Positions 12,464-23,125 of a stretch of 64,000 nucleotides of DNA are shown here, piece by piece. How positions within the stretch are numbered: the stretch's first letter is position 1; every line of letters begins with the position of its first letter. Under the pieces are notes generated by a model that made no database searches, was not told the origin of the DNA, and saw only the letters and a program-made list of their open reading frames with translations. The stretch covers positions 62,001-126,000 of the forward strand of contig JAQOTA010000042.1 of NCBI GenBank assembly GCA_029532415.1. The letters are read 5' to 3'. The translations under genes and the position numbers were made by a program. The DNA is from Marasmius tenuissimus (taxonomy: Eukaryota; Basidiomycota; Agaricomycetes; Agaricales; Marasmiaceae).

Positions 12464-12860
12464 TTATTCAAAGTATCTCCTCTCATGTGGGTCCCCAGTT
12501 TGAACATATCCTGACTCTATAGACTCGCCAGCTCGTTTCCGGGCGAAGCTTTCGAAGTGTAGAAGAGTTAAGAGCTGGGGATTAGGCTCAGCTGAAGTGG
12601 GGATATGCCCATGTTTGCAGGCGTGTACGTCTAGACTAAGAGGTCCCAAAGCGAAATCGAGACTCACTTACTGTCCTCGGTCGAATGGGATATCCTTGAG
12701 TACTACCGGGGATCTCGCTGTAGACAAAATCATTCGGGTGGACAATTGTTTCCGCGAATGATGACTTCATGGTAACGTTTGTAGGTGGTTCCACCCAAGC
12801 TGGACCGCGGACAATGGCACTCGGTTTGATCGTAACATGAAAAATTGTGATCGGGAGCAA
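12464..12860 (-). CDS. Unrecognised two-exon minus-strand gene fragment (F1)
   Basis: The first exon, near 12860-12673, reads ...FHVTIKPSAIVRGPAWVEPP and DFVYSEIPGSTQGYP, and ends at a donor GTAAGT. A second exon (about 12583-12464) reads PNPQLLTLLHFESFARKRAG and ends HERRYFE. A related copy at 25870-26150 keeps DNFVCSEIHGRT and DPQVTILELVRE but has a stop, so this copy is the better preserved. No start codon is certain, and upstream exons may be missing. It sits just 3' of A3. No family is recognised. Confidence 0.4.
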
Positions 12861-12912
12861 CGTTATCGAATACTATGACTGAGGTTGTATTAGATACAAA
12901 TCAAAAACTACA

Positions 12913-15264
12913 TTCTCCTGTCCTTCCGGGTTCTCTGTTTCAAAGGTACATCAGCCAATGGTGCAGGGCTTGCTTTAGATCTTCGGGCAATTCGCCTAAA
13001 TACCCTGAATATCTTCTGAGTGTATTTCAGCATTTGAGCCTTCCCGTTTCGCGTGACTGTGGCTCGAGAAATTTCGGAGGGGGGTTGATCACTATCTTGA
13101 GTCTATAGGGCGGCATGAGTTGCCAGAGTCTCCGATGTTATGAGATACCAATCTTCCGAGCTGGCATCACTCCAGTCCTCATCTGTTTCCGATTCGTCCC
13201 ACTTATAAACCCCCATTTTGAAAGGATCGCCTAGAGCTCCAGGAGTAAGTTTGTGCCGGAGAGAGTTACGAAACAAAAACCAGAGCTGCAATTCACCTGG
13301 TATCAACGCGGGATACCCCCGTTCCCATGCATATCGTCTACCATCCAAATCGTAGTTCCGTGTTTGTAAATGCTCTTCCCCTACCCAGTAATCCTGACTG
13401 CCCCACGATGTGCCAATCCAAGACAGAACCTTAAGGCTGGGAATTCCGTTTGCCTCCCAATCCTCCTCGGATATTGCATGTTTTCCGTTCGGGTCAAGGG
13501 ACCAGTAGAAAAGTGGGTTGACGAGGGGATAGCCTATGGAGTATATGCCGTTGCTATGCTCTATAGGAGTCGGGGGGACAAAGAGATAAATGGGGGTTGT
13601 GGATGTGGGGTTAGTGGGGATTGTGCCGACAAGAGAAAATCGAACGTCAGTGATGAATACTGAGGGAAATAGAGATCAGTGGGGAATTGGTGAGGAATGG
13701 GGGGGCACTCGCCAAGATCATTCAATGAATCAAGACAACCACCCGCAAATGGAATAGACTGGGCAAGGTAGGTAGTACATTGTTGCAGTGGATTCGGAAA
13801 GCACCAGGAGAAATGAAGGTTCACATTCACCGCCGGCTGGTCAGGACAGAAATCAACACGCCACGGTACTGCACAAGTCAGCATATTAAGTCAGATTGGG
13901 TGGATAGACATACCCGAAGTGGAGTAGGTGGCTTCAACACCGGAGGCGAGGTTGTCAAAACACCATTGAGGAGAAGGGGTAGAGGTGAGGTGAGCGAGAA
14001 TTTCGGGATTGTTTCGGTCGACAACGGACCCAAAGGTCAGAAGACCATGCCGTGCGAAAATTGAAAGATCTTCGACGTGCTTCGTGTTGCCCGATGACGC
14101 AATCACATGCAAAAAGTCGCCGAGCTGGTTTTCAAAGTAGTCGACGATCTCGGTGTGGTTGAGTCGGGGAGGTGTTTCTTGGCGAAGTGGAGTTGGTGGA
14201 TAGTGGAACGGGGCGAGAGAGATGTTGGCGTTTGGTGGTGAGAGGGAGATAGAGGTGTTTGGTGGTGAGAGGGAGATGGATGGAACGTCATATTGCCACG
14301 CGTGGGTTTTGAGGTTGAATGTCCAAAAACTCCACTTGCTCAATATCTGTTATTCATGTATCAGAGGGCCGAGTTCTATAAATAAACCACTCACGGGTAT
14401 TGTCAGAGTCTTATCCGCCCGCAAATCATCATACGAGGTGCTCTAAAGACACCCTCAGCCAACGTCAGATATCAAAAAGCTGGATATACCTGTGTATACC
14501 AAAGGTAGTTCCACGCAACTGTACTCCCTTCAACCAATATCTTGTTGCTGAATTCTTCCCCGTTTGCCAATTCTTCAGCGCGATTGTCAGTGTCTGTAGA
14601 TGACACCACCAACCAGAAAATCTTACCGCCATGCACAATCCACGTCGGCTGCTTGGACTGGCCTATTCCAACCAGCTGGGGGAATAGTGCCAACCTAGAA
14701 CTAGGTTAGAACATCACTCTGCGAGCAGGTATCTGGACATACCGCCGAGATGCCAGCTCTTGACATACACGCTCTGATATCTGCGACAGCTTATAAGATA
14801 TACCAAGTCAGACTCTTATTAATTGTGCTTACGGTTTCAAGACTCTCTTGAGGCCCATCCAATGCCTCAACTGTTATGCTTGTGAAATTTCCTGCAAGTC
14901 CCATGACCTCAATATGTTGCGTGGTTTTCCTAACTCTCATCACTTTAGACTGTTTTTGTAAACCCCCACATCCTGATTCTCGCTGTGGGGGATGAACAAT
15001 GACTTCTATAACCTGCGACGATACATCCTTCCGCACGATGATGTCACCCGTGAGTATTCTTCTGAATGTATTTCCATACTATGCTCAAGTCAGAACACTG
15101 GTGATCGGTATATGGTCTCCACACACCAATTCAACTGTATCCCCTCGATCATTATAGTATGTGTTTGTCGTCGTCGTCGTCAAATTGCCGTTCACGCTTT
15201 GTATATTTGCATTATGGCCAATTTGGACATCTCTGGCGTCGGTCAAGACATTATTCATTGTCAT
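12913..15264 (-). CDS. Family A gene, copy A3 (open frame, last splice donor lost)
   Basis: Exons: 15264-15127, 15078-14833, 14780-14743, 14694-14627, 14572-14490, 14442-14395, 14346-13914, 13868-13713, 13659-13297, then 13230 onward. Intron 8 is GC-AG (GCGAGT). Exon 7 is 27 nt longer than in A2 because of an in-frame tandem duplication giving two SLSPPN units. After exon 10 the A5 donor GAAG|GTGAGT is replaced by GAAGATTGGT, so reading continues to a stop at 13103 and gives 566 aa with a different end (WYLITSETLATHAAL). The exon that would encode the basic tail (about 13071-12913, with KTRKDR-like residues) is still open but can no longer be joined in frame by the ancestral site. It may be functional without the tail, or an early pseudogene. 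Confidence 0.7.
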
Positions 15265-15900
15265 CCACGAAGAATTAAAAGGAGATCGAGACGATTGTTG
15301 GTTGTGATGGCGAGGGAAGGGAAGAACGTCGTTTTGTCGCTCGTGCACGAACTGTATATGTGAGGCTGGGTATCAAGCCTCGTGTTCCGAATGCTGTATT
15401 AGACCTCATTATGCCCACCAATCCGACGAACCCGTTGGTCTCACATGACACTCAAAAATCATTCTCAATGACAGATCTTCTTGCTGTTGTGCCGGCTGAT
15501 ATGAGCGCTGCTACATTGATCCAAATCTTCGGACTGATTAGAATTGAAGTGAAATCAAGTGAATAACAAACGCACACAAAGGCCGCATGATACCCAACGT
15601 AAGAGCCGAAGCGCTGCAACTGGAAGATAGAAGATTGTGTGCTGTGAACGAGATATAGACCAGACTCGAGGATGACGGCAATGGGGTAAATCATTTGATG
15701 ATGATTTGTCGACTCGTTGCTCGCTCGTCTAGCAAGGGGTTTTATTCCCAGCACATATCGTTCTTGAATGACTCTACGTTGAAAGAAACAATTCTCAAGT
15801 ACAGTGGCCTTCAGCTCGGGATAACAGCGTGCGGCGGGTATCAAGTCAGGGTAGTAAATTGATTTGGGACACTCCACCAGCGGATCTCAACGAGAACCAC
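15265..15900 (-). other. Block C upstream of A3
   Basis: This is a good copy of the conserved upstream block. The minus-strand frame reads YVGYHAAFVCVCYSLDF, then WINVAALISAGTTARR, and is open back to about 15877. The acceptor that could make the hydrophobic part an intron in the other copies (TCAAG or TCGAG) is changed here (TCAATT). That favours reading through it, or loss of splicing. Confidence 0.4.
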
Positions 15901-16103
15901 CCGCGCCGGGTGCCTTGAGAAGTTTTGCAACGTAATCAAGATACAAGGTACCTCAGCATCCGGTTCGGATTACATTTACCTTCCACTCTTACTACCCGCA
16001 TGATCATTGATGTTATCCATCCTTACTTCGAGTTGGACATAGAAGGGTTTGAAGATTGGCAGCCTAACGACTTCATCTGATCCTAAATCTGTTGTGTGAT
16101 GAG

Positions 16104-17047
16104 TCAGCACCACAGTAAATGAAGGCAGTAAATGAAGGTCGAGATCATCATGCTACCTCCGCATCGAGACATTTTGAGCGGGTCTACCAGAACGTCGGCT
16201 TGAATACGGACTATACCACAGATACACTCCACTGACAGCCTGGTACGGATAAGGAGAGCCACGGAACGACTCGTTGAGCTGAAATGGTCCAATTCTAGCT
16301 CCTTATCGGGCTGAGTTAGAGCGACCCGTCGACAATTTGGAGGTGTCGCAGAGCTCTCTAAAGCATATGATATTCAATATTAAGATATCAGATTGGCGAG
16401 GCTACATTATGGTTAGCTCACGTTTATTGACAACTTGGGGAATGGTAACCTTCACAATCTTCGAAGATTGTCCCTACAAACAAGACGATAAACTCACCCA
16501 ATCATATTTCCGGACTTGATGGATGATTGTTTTTGCTGAAATTGCGATGCTGTTCACCACAGCTGGAGTACTTCGGCCTATGATACCGTCGCGCAAATGG
16601 TTGTTCTGGTTGCTGCAACTAGCAGAAAATGTAGATCAATCTCCGGTGCTCGCATATTACAATACGTTCGTCGATGTTTCAGGTTCGAAGCTTGATATCT
16701 TCCCGATCCATCAGAAGAAGCGAGTGTTGATCGACGCTGGAGAGGGGGCTTGAGGTAGTTGTGGTCAAAGAGAGCATCCAAGCCAGGAGATGAAGGTGAT
16801 CGTACTGAACGGTGGTGAGGCCATATCCTGCGGCAATAAGCAACAAGCCTCGAGATATTTTGTTCCGGCTCTGATCATGCCGAGCTAGAGTTTGGTCAGG
16901 ATAGCCAGCTAGCAATTGCCCGAGGAGAGCCGAAGAGGGTAAAAAGCAAACTGAAACAAAGGGCCCACACAACCCAAATCGGACTACGCCTGAACCTGCT
17001 TTCATACAACCACCATCGTGATTTCCATTCCCTAACCATCCCGTCAT
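16104..17047 (-). pseudogene. Family B gene, copy B2 (pseudogene)
   Basis: The N-terminal part is open for 122 codons (17047-16679), with a hydrophobic start, FGLCGPFVSVCFLPSSALLG, then LAGYPDQTLARHDQSRNKIS and GLLLIAAGYGL. The next segment, homologous to the B1 exon with GNQINHLSD, has a stop (TGA) before STFSASCSNQNNHLRDG. Further left, the part ending RGSPYPYQ aligns to the B1 end RGSHFPRN. It lies upstream of A4 and downstream of A3 block C, the same position that B1 has after A2. The function is unknown. Confidence 0.4.
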
Positions 17048-17049
17048 CA

Positions 17050-18150
17050 GTTTTTATTCGTCTTCGGAGTCGTCGCTCAGTCATCAACGAAACACAGAAA
17101 GTTGGTTGTCGTTCGCTTTAGGATCGTTGAAATTTGGATATATATGAGGCTGGTGTAGTATATCCGAGTGCAATTATGTAGACATGAGGTCTAGCCCTGG
17201 TTGAAATGGAGTTGTCCTCCCTGGAGGATACACGCTGATCCAAAGGATGTGTGGGCTCATGGTACATTGACTCTTCGAATGAATCGCGCCTCGCCTGATT
17301 GCTCAGTCTTCCCTAAACCTTTGATGGCACAAACAACCCGCCGTTCGGGAAGGAATGGCGGAAGTACAACATATTCTTTGTATTTCAGGGTTCCAAGGAT
17401 GAAGATGAACAAAAATAGCGAATAGCTCGGTTCTGAGGTGAGTGTATTTAATCTCACCGTATTTTTGTCCGTGGTTTTACCATCCCTTTTCATAGTTATA
17501 GAATGAATGCTAGACCAATCAAAAAAATATGCAGGGCATCAATGCAGACCATCGGAACGGCCTCTCACATTGCTCTACCCGAGTCGTGGGGGGCTGGCAT
17601 AACCATAGTCTCAACAATGCATCTTTCGAGAACGCCACCGATCGATGCGCTACCCATGGATCAAGAGGAGTCACTGACATTTCCCCGTTTCCTCTCGCTG
17701 CACCCCCTATGGACCATGGATATGTCACGGGTGTCAGTTGGTCTTAGCCCTTCCCACTGATTAGAACCCGACGAATTCTTCTCAACACCGGCTACTTCGC
17801 AATAGCCAAAATGGCTGGCGACCTCTGAATGGACTTTCTTGTCTTGAAGCCTTTCGTTTTGGGCTCTAGGCTGATATGAATCGTTCCCTCCACGGTGAGA
17901 GATAGGCTATATGAAGATGAGTACTCGTTTACGTCCCGTACAATGAATCAATACTGAACTATCCGGGCGAACGAGACCGCTAGTCAAGGCCAAGCTGATC
18001 TGGGCTTGAAGGGGTTTCGTTCTCTCTCTTCGAGTTGGAAACTTGGAACTCGAGTATGATACTGATTTTTGATATATTATAGGTCTGGGGAAGTGGTTCA
18101 ACAATTTCCCGAGATATAACACATATACAATTGTATCTTGCCGAAAGAAC
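17050..18150. other. Exon/intron traces of a plus-strand gene, not assembled
   Basis: A donor-like GAG|GTGAGT at 17433 and an acceptor-like TTTTCATAG near 17493 match, in position and flanking sequence, the better-preserved intron at 22860-22915. The sequence around 17900-18050 is repeated in diverged form around 19280-19380. I cannot assign a product. Confidence 0.25.
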
Positions 18151-18985
18151 ACACCTTACCTCAGAGTGGGCTCGTTGAGCAGCGGCTCCCTGAAACACTG
18201 TGGTGCATTTTGATGCTCAGATGCTGGTAATGACTGTTTTCTTTCCAGTAATCACATTTCGCCGAGACAATCAAAACTTCGCTGAAAAAAACCAAGGGTG
18301 GTTCTACATCCGTGCGAAATCATCTCGTTCGAGTATCCGATACCCTCCATCGCTGCACGAACATTTCGCCAGAGCACATATAACGAATAAATCCGTAACT
18401 TTGACCAGATCGATGTGGTTTCACCTGTCAGCTCCACACACGGGAGTTGAGTTTTTACCGGCTGTTGCAATCTAATTATATCTCTCAGAACCCACGCAAC
18501 GTGGATCCTCTCAGTGGATAATGTCGTCTGTCTCGACTACACAAATGCCATTGTTGAAAACACCAAACACGGGTCGTCGGAGTGGATTTATGTCAGTTGT
18601 AAGTTACCTTGCCTCGCGTCATCACCAAGTATCTCGATTGCTCACGTTCATGCTTCTGAAAGCACAGTGGGACTACGTTCGTAGGCTCACTATGCACGGC
18701 CCGGATTGCCACTTTTCAACATTCAGCGTATCTGGTACAGTCTCATAGCCTCCATTGAATCCTCACTGGGACCAGAAATCACGACCAGGAGTTTGGGAGT
18801 CGAAAATTTGGATGCTAAGATTGATCGGTGTCAAAAAATTGACTTGACGGACTCAAAGCTTTGGTTAGAACAACGAGTGTCCCGAGTTTGCTCGCGCAGA
18901 TACCAGTTTACCCTCACGTTGGGTCTCCTATGTCTCCCACTGAGCGTATCCGAGCGTCACTGCAATATCAATTTGAGGTAGTCAT
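18151..18985 (+). pseudogene. Module F, copy 2 (fragment)
   Basis: At 18460-18660 the sequence follows the 11.7-kb and 25.0-kb fragments (shared peptide PSISIAHVHASES on the plus strand). At 18830-18900 it carries the IDRCQKIDL and LEQRVSRV segments that align with CQKGPC and LEQRISRA in copy 1. Stops separate these segments. The product is unrecognised. Confidence 0.25.
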
Positions 18986-20060
18986 AACAAGTGCTTCTAC
19001 AAACATAAACCAATAACGCGAGAGTCATATGAGCGGCGAGCATTTAGCTCCCTTTCTCCTGCTGATGGGCTATGCCTATATTTGACTAAGCAGCCGATGA
19101 AGGGCTCGGGGCTCAAGTCTGCAAGATTCATCAGTCGTGCCTACCTAACACTTTTGTTTGCTCGGTATTGTCTGCAGGCTGCAATCATGGCACTGGTAAT
19201 CCCTTTCTGCCGGGGCTCCAGGCTCGTTGCTCAGGATAATATAGATCGACTCATCCTCTCCGTGAGCTGGGCAATAACAAGATGATTACCCGTTTACGCC
19301 TTATGTAGCGGGCATTAACTTATCTGGTCAAACGAGACCTTCATGGTCAATGGCCAAGGCCGAGCCGATCTACATTGCTTCCTTGAAGGCGGATTATCCT
19401 CTCATCTCGGACCAGATCTCGCGTATATCAATTGTGTTTAACTTATCTTACATCCGGAGGAAAAATGTCCGAAATCCCTTCCCAGAAATACTCGCATTCA
19501 CCCTCAAGACTGCCAACCTTCGCGGATTCTGGAGCTTGGTCGTTGAGGTTGTACAAGCAACCGCCTAGTACGTTCGCCAAAATTGTTCACAGGAGACGAG
19601 ATAAAATACGACTGGGGGGAGCACCGATGGCATAGATGATTTGGGCTCAAGGTATGCTCAAAAATATCTCTCTAACTGCCCGATGAACTGCCATATAGCT
19701 GGTTATGGATTAACTCTAAATGATTGCCAAAACACTGAGTTGCCGTGGGTAGATTGTGAACTGCCCCGCAGACACCAACTGACCGTGACCCCATAAAGCT
19801 TATGTCGCAAAACTCCCCGATGACCTAATAAGGCCCTTTCTGGATAGCTCTTTCCAGAAAAGGGTATATATGCCAAAATTTGCTTATAAGGCTCCATATA
19901 TGGGGATAAAAACCCCAAATTAGTCGGAGAACCCCCCATAAATGGGGAATAAAAGGCCAAATATGGGTGGTACCCTTATATGGCCGGCCGAAGTTTTCCG
20001 ACATATGACAGCTGGGACCTCATCGAGTTCTCTAACTGATGTGAATTTGCCTCTCTCGCA
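18986..20060. other. No supported gene; AT-rich stretch at 19660-20000
   Basis: I see only short, unsupported frames here. Between 19840 and 19990 the sequence becomes AT-rich, with repeated words such as CCATATATGGGG and CCCCATAAATGGGG, and an inverted AAGGGTA/TACCCTT pair. It may be a degraded small element, but no terminal repeats or target duplication could be defined. Confidence 0.25.
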
Positions 20061-21160
20061 TTTAACACATTTGTTCGAGGCCCGTACTCACTCAAGATCC
20101 CACTCCGCTAAGACAGGGCGTGTAAGTAAATATGTTCTCGTGCCTCTTTGTTGTTGCATACGCTGACTACTTTGTTTGACTCGGTAAGTGGCAAACAGAT
20201 TTGCGAGCGTCAGGGTCCGGTATCTTGAAATCTTCGATACCGATAGTCTCGCATGCCACCTATGTCCTTCCCACCATCTCGAACCCACCTTTTTCACGGC
20301 TACAAGATGGCCCGAGTGTTTGCCTGTACAGATACCAGTTACACACAAAGTGAGTAGCCTTATTTCTACACTATTAGGACTCGAGGCTCACCACAACAAT
20401 CGTTTTTGGCTCGGTTGATCCCCGTAGACTGGGTTGGCGGTAGTCATGGGAGTCCGAGGGGACCGTTACCATGACTCACACGTAGGTGGAATCATAGGTA
20501 GGTAATTTACCTTCCTTGCTTTCACCAAAATGATTTACGCTTGCGCTCAACGGGCGCTACCAACGAGCTGAGGGATCAAGCAGTAAGTTTTGAACATTCA
20601 GAAAATCTTGGAACGGCGAAACTGGTAGTGGTTCACTTTCAATTTGGTGGTACCACTCCAGGTGCGTCCGTATCGTCTTTTGGGCCTAAATCTCTTCTTC
20701 GAGGGTGCTAATGTTACCTACAATTTGTGGAGTTATAACGAAAAGGAAACCTTGCCAGATTGCTTTACGTGCGTCGGAATCTTACCTGATCACTCTGTGA
20801 GTCTGCAAGAATCAACCACCCATTTACAGTGACCGTGTGGCGAGATATGGTCATCTCATCATGAGGTCGAACGTTATAAGTCTTCTCCTTCGGATATATA
20901 CGCGAGAGGCAAATTTTTGTGCTTGATTGGGTGTCAGTCCTCCCAGAGCTGTCTTTATGATTACCTTTTGAGAGTTCGAGAGCTCTTATCCCGTTTTATT
21001 CTCATTGAGTTTGGATAATAGACCTGAAACAAATGGGTATCATGTGCAGGTCTCAACCAGAGTGAAATGAGGTGAGTGGCTTGAATGAAGCAGTCACAGA
21101 GTCCGAACTTGATTAGGCAAAGAAAACAATCATAACACGAGAGCTGTATGTACATGTATA
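20061..21160 (+). pseudogene. Diverged copy of the right part of module D'
   Basis: The order of similarity to 5300-6345 and 32750-33760 is kept: a segment with THSRSHSAKTGRV, then YKMARVFACTDTS ending at a donor GTGAG, then a block with VWRDMVISS-like sequence up to the A4 stop. Several stops and indels break every frame. The left part of module D is missing here, so this interval is a hybrid of B/F and D' modules. Confidence 0.3.
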
Positions 21161-22177
21161 TTACGATCTTCTCCTTTTTTTTGATCCGTTTGCTCGCGCT
21201 CGGTTAGTCGAAGCTGAAGAACCAGGCCTGGACCTCCCAGTTGATCGCATGAGCCCCCGAGATGATTTTCCGGTGGTCTTGATGATCTGAATGTACCTGA
21301 TTATTCGAGAATTTGTTTTGGGTCGTATCCGAGGGCGAGGGACAGTATCTTTGAAGACGACAGAGGGCAATGAATAAATGGCTCTCCGATACTTGATACT
21401 AAGTACTTACCTGTCGAGAATACATGTTTCAAATTTCTGTCCGTACTTGACTCGTTTGAATCACAGACTACAGCTTTGAAAGGATCACCTGGAGCCTCAA
21501 AAATGAGCCGATGACTCGGAGCCTCCAATACATAAACAGGAATTGCAACTCACCTGGTACTAATGGGGGATATCCACGTTCCCATGCATATTGTCTACCG
21601 TCCCAATTGCAGTTTCTTCGCTGCAAGTGCTCGTTTACTGTCCAGTATTGCCCTCTGTCCCATGACGAGCCAATCCAGTATCGAACCTTCAGTCCATGAA
21701 TTCCATTCGTCTCCCAATCCTCTTTGGATATGACATGTTTTCCGTTCGAGTTGAAGGACCAGTAGAAGAGAGGGTCGATAAGGGGGTTGCATATGGAATA
21801 CATCCCGCTGCTATGCTCTAGAGGGATAGGGGGGACAAAGAGATAAATGGGAGTTGAGGATGTGAGATTATTATGGATTGTGCCGACAAGGGAAAATTGA
21901 ATGTTGGTAATGAACACTGAGGAGAAGCAGCTGTCAGTGGAAACATGGCAAAAGGTGATGTGCACTTACCCAGGTCATTTGGATTCTGACAGCCATTGGC
22001 AAATGGAATACACTGGGCGAGGTAGGCAGTACGTTGTCGAAGTGGGTCTGGAAAGAGTAAGGTGAAGTGAAGGCTCACGTTTGCCGCCGGCTGGTCAGAG
22101 CAGAGATCCACACGAGATGGTACTACACAAGTCAGCGCAAGAAAGATGGATTGGGCAGGTGAGCGCACTGGAAGTGG
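21161..22177 (-). pseudogene. Family A gene, copy A4 (5' truncated; exons 8-11 kept)
   Basis: Exons 8-11 are present with the same lengths as A2 or in-frame variants: 22122-21970 (153 nt), 21916-21554 (363), 21488-21411 (78) and 21348-21161 (188). They are open and end in the basic tail (KKRRRS). Intron 8 has a normal GT donor (GTAAGT), unlike A2, A3 and A5. At 22177, inside the last bases of exon 7, the similarity stops abruptly and family B sequence begins on the same strand. Exons 1-7 are gone, so an ordinary product is not expected. A B3-A4 fusion transcript is possible but unsupported. Confidence 0.7.
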
Positions 22178-22859
22178 TACGCCTTTCCATGTTTAAGGGG
22201 AGCCACGGAATAACTTGCTGAGCTAAAATAATTCAATCCTTGTGCCTTATTGAGTTGAGAGTCGGGGCGACCGTCGTCATTACCCGACAATTTCGAATTG
22301 TCGGAGAGCACTCTGAAACATATGATATTCGAGACTCCAGATTTGCGAGGTTGCACAATGATCTCACCTTCATTGAATGAAGGTGAGATCATTCAGAACT
22401 TGAGGACTGGTGACCTTCGAAATCTTCGAAGATCGTCCCTACAAACAAGATGATAAACTCACCTACATATTCCCGGACTCATTGGACGATTGTTTGTGCC
22501 GACATAACTCGAGTACTTCGGTCTATGATACCGTCCCGCAAATGATTGCTGGTTGCCACGACTGGCAGAAAATGTGGATTAGTCTACGGTGCTCGCATGA
22601 TACAATGTATTCGTCGGGATTGCAGAGCCTCAACTTGGATATCTTGCAGAGTTGTCACAAGGAACGAGTGTTGATCGATGCTGGTGAGGGAGCTTCAGAA
22701 GTTTTGATCAAAGAGAGTATCCCAGCCGGGAGTCAAAAAGTGATCGAATGGTGGTGAGGTCATATCCTGCGGCAATGAATAACGAGCCTCGAGACGGTCC
22801 GTTCTGGTTCTGATCTTGCCGAACTAGAACTTGGCTAGGAGGTTAAACTCGGCGTTGAG
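22178..22859 (-). pseudogene. Family B gene, copy B3 (pseudogene fused to A4)
   Basis: Minus-strand segments match B1 and B2: RQDQNQNGPSRGSLFIAAGY near 22790-22850, then NHLRDGIIDRSTRV with flanking stops, and a left end aligned to the B1 region that ends in RGSHFPRN. The left end joins directly to truncated A4. A perfect 18-bp inverted repeat lies inside it (22357-22393). The function is unknown. Confidence 0.4.
22357..22393. repeat. Perfect inverted repeat, 18-bp arms, 1-nt spacer
   Basis: The arm AATGATCTCACCTTCATT is followed by one G and its exact reverse complement. The homologous position in B2 (about 16400-16440) lacks the second arm, so it arose in this copy. Confidence 0.9.
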
Positions 22860-23125
22860 GTGAGTTTGGGCAAGCGCACCGTGTATTTTCTTATAGTTTT
22901 GTCCATCCCTTATAGCTGGGGACCAATGAGCACTACCTGAATGTGGTCGGGGAACCGCGAAAGCGTTCATTGGAATTCTATTCCTCACTCCAAAGCGCGT
23001 CGTCAGTGAATCTTCAATTGTAAGTAGATCCGTACAGTGCGTCTTGGCATATTTTTGACCTCCTGATACATTATACTAACTTCTTGTTTTTCAGATCGTA
23101 CATATCTCCCAATCAAGCGCAGTAG
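22860..23125 (+). CDS. Last exons of an unrecognised plus-strand gene
   Basis: Two good introns flank an exon. Intron 22860-22915 has donor GTGAGT and acceptor CTTATAG. Intron 23020-23094 has donor GTAAGT, branch ACTAAC and acceptor TTTTTCAG. The exon 22916-23019 reads LGTNEHYLNVVGEPRKRSLE and continues FYSSLQSASSVNLQ. The next exon adds SYISPNQAQ and stops at 23123-23125. Phases agree across the junction. Upstream exons were not found, because the sequence to the left is B3 on the other strand. It may be the 3' end of a gene cut by the rearrangement. No family is recognised. Confidence 0.45.

Noticed and set aside
19700..19990. AT-rich stretch with repeated CCATATATGGGG-like words as a possible element
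   Set aside because: No terminal repeats or target duplication were found; noted only as composition.
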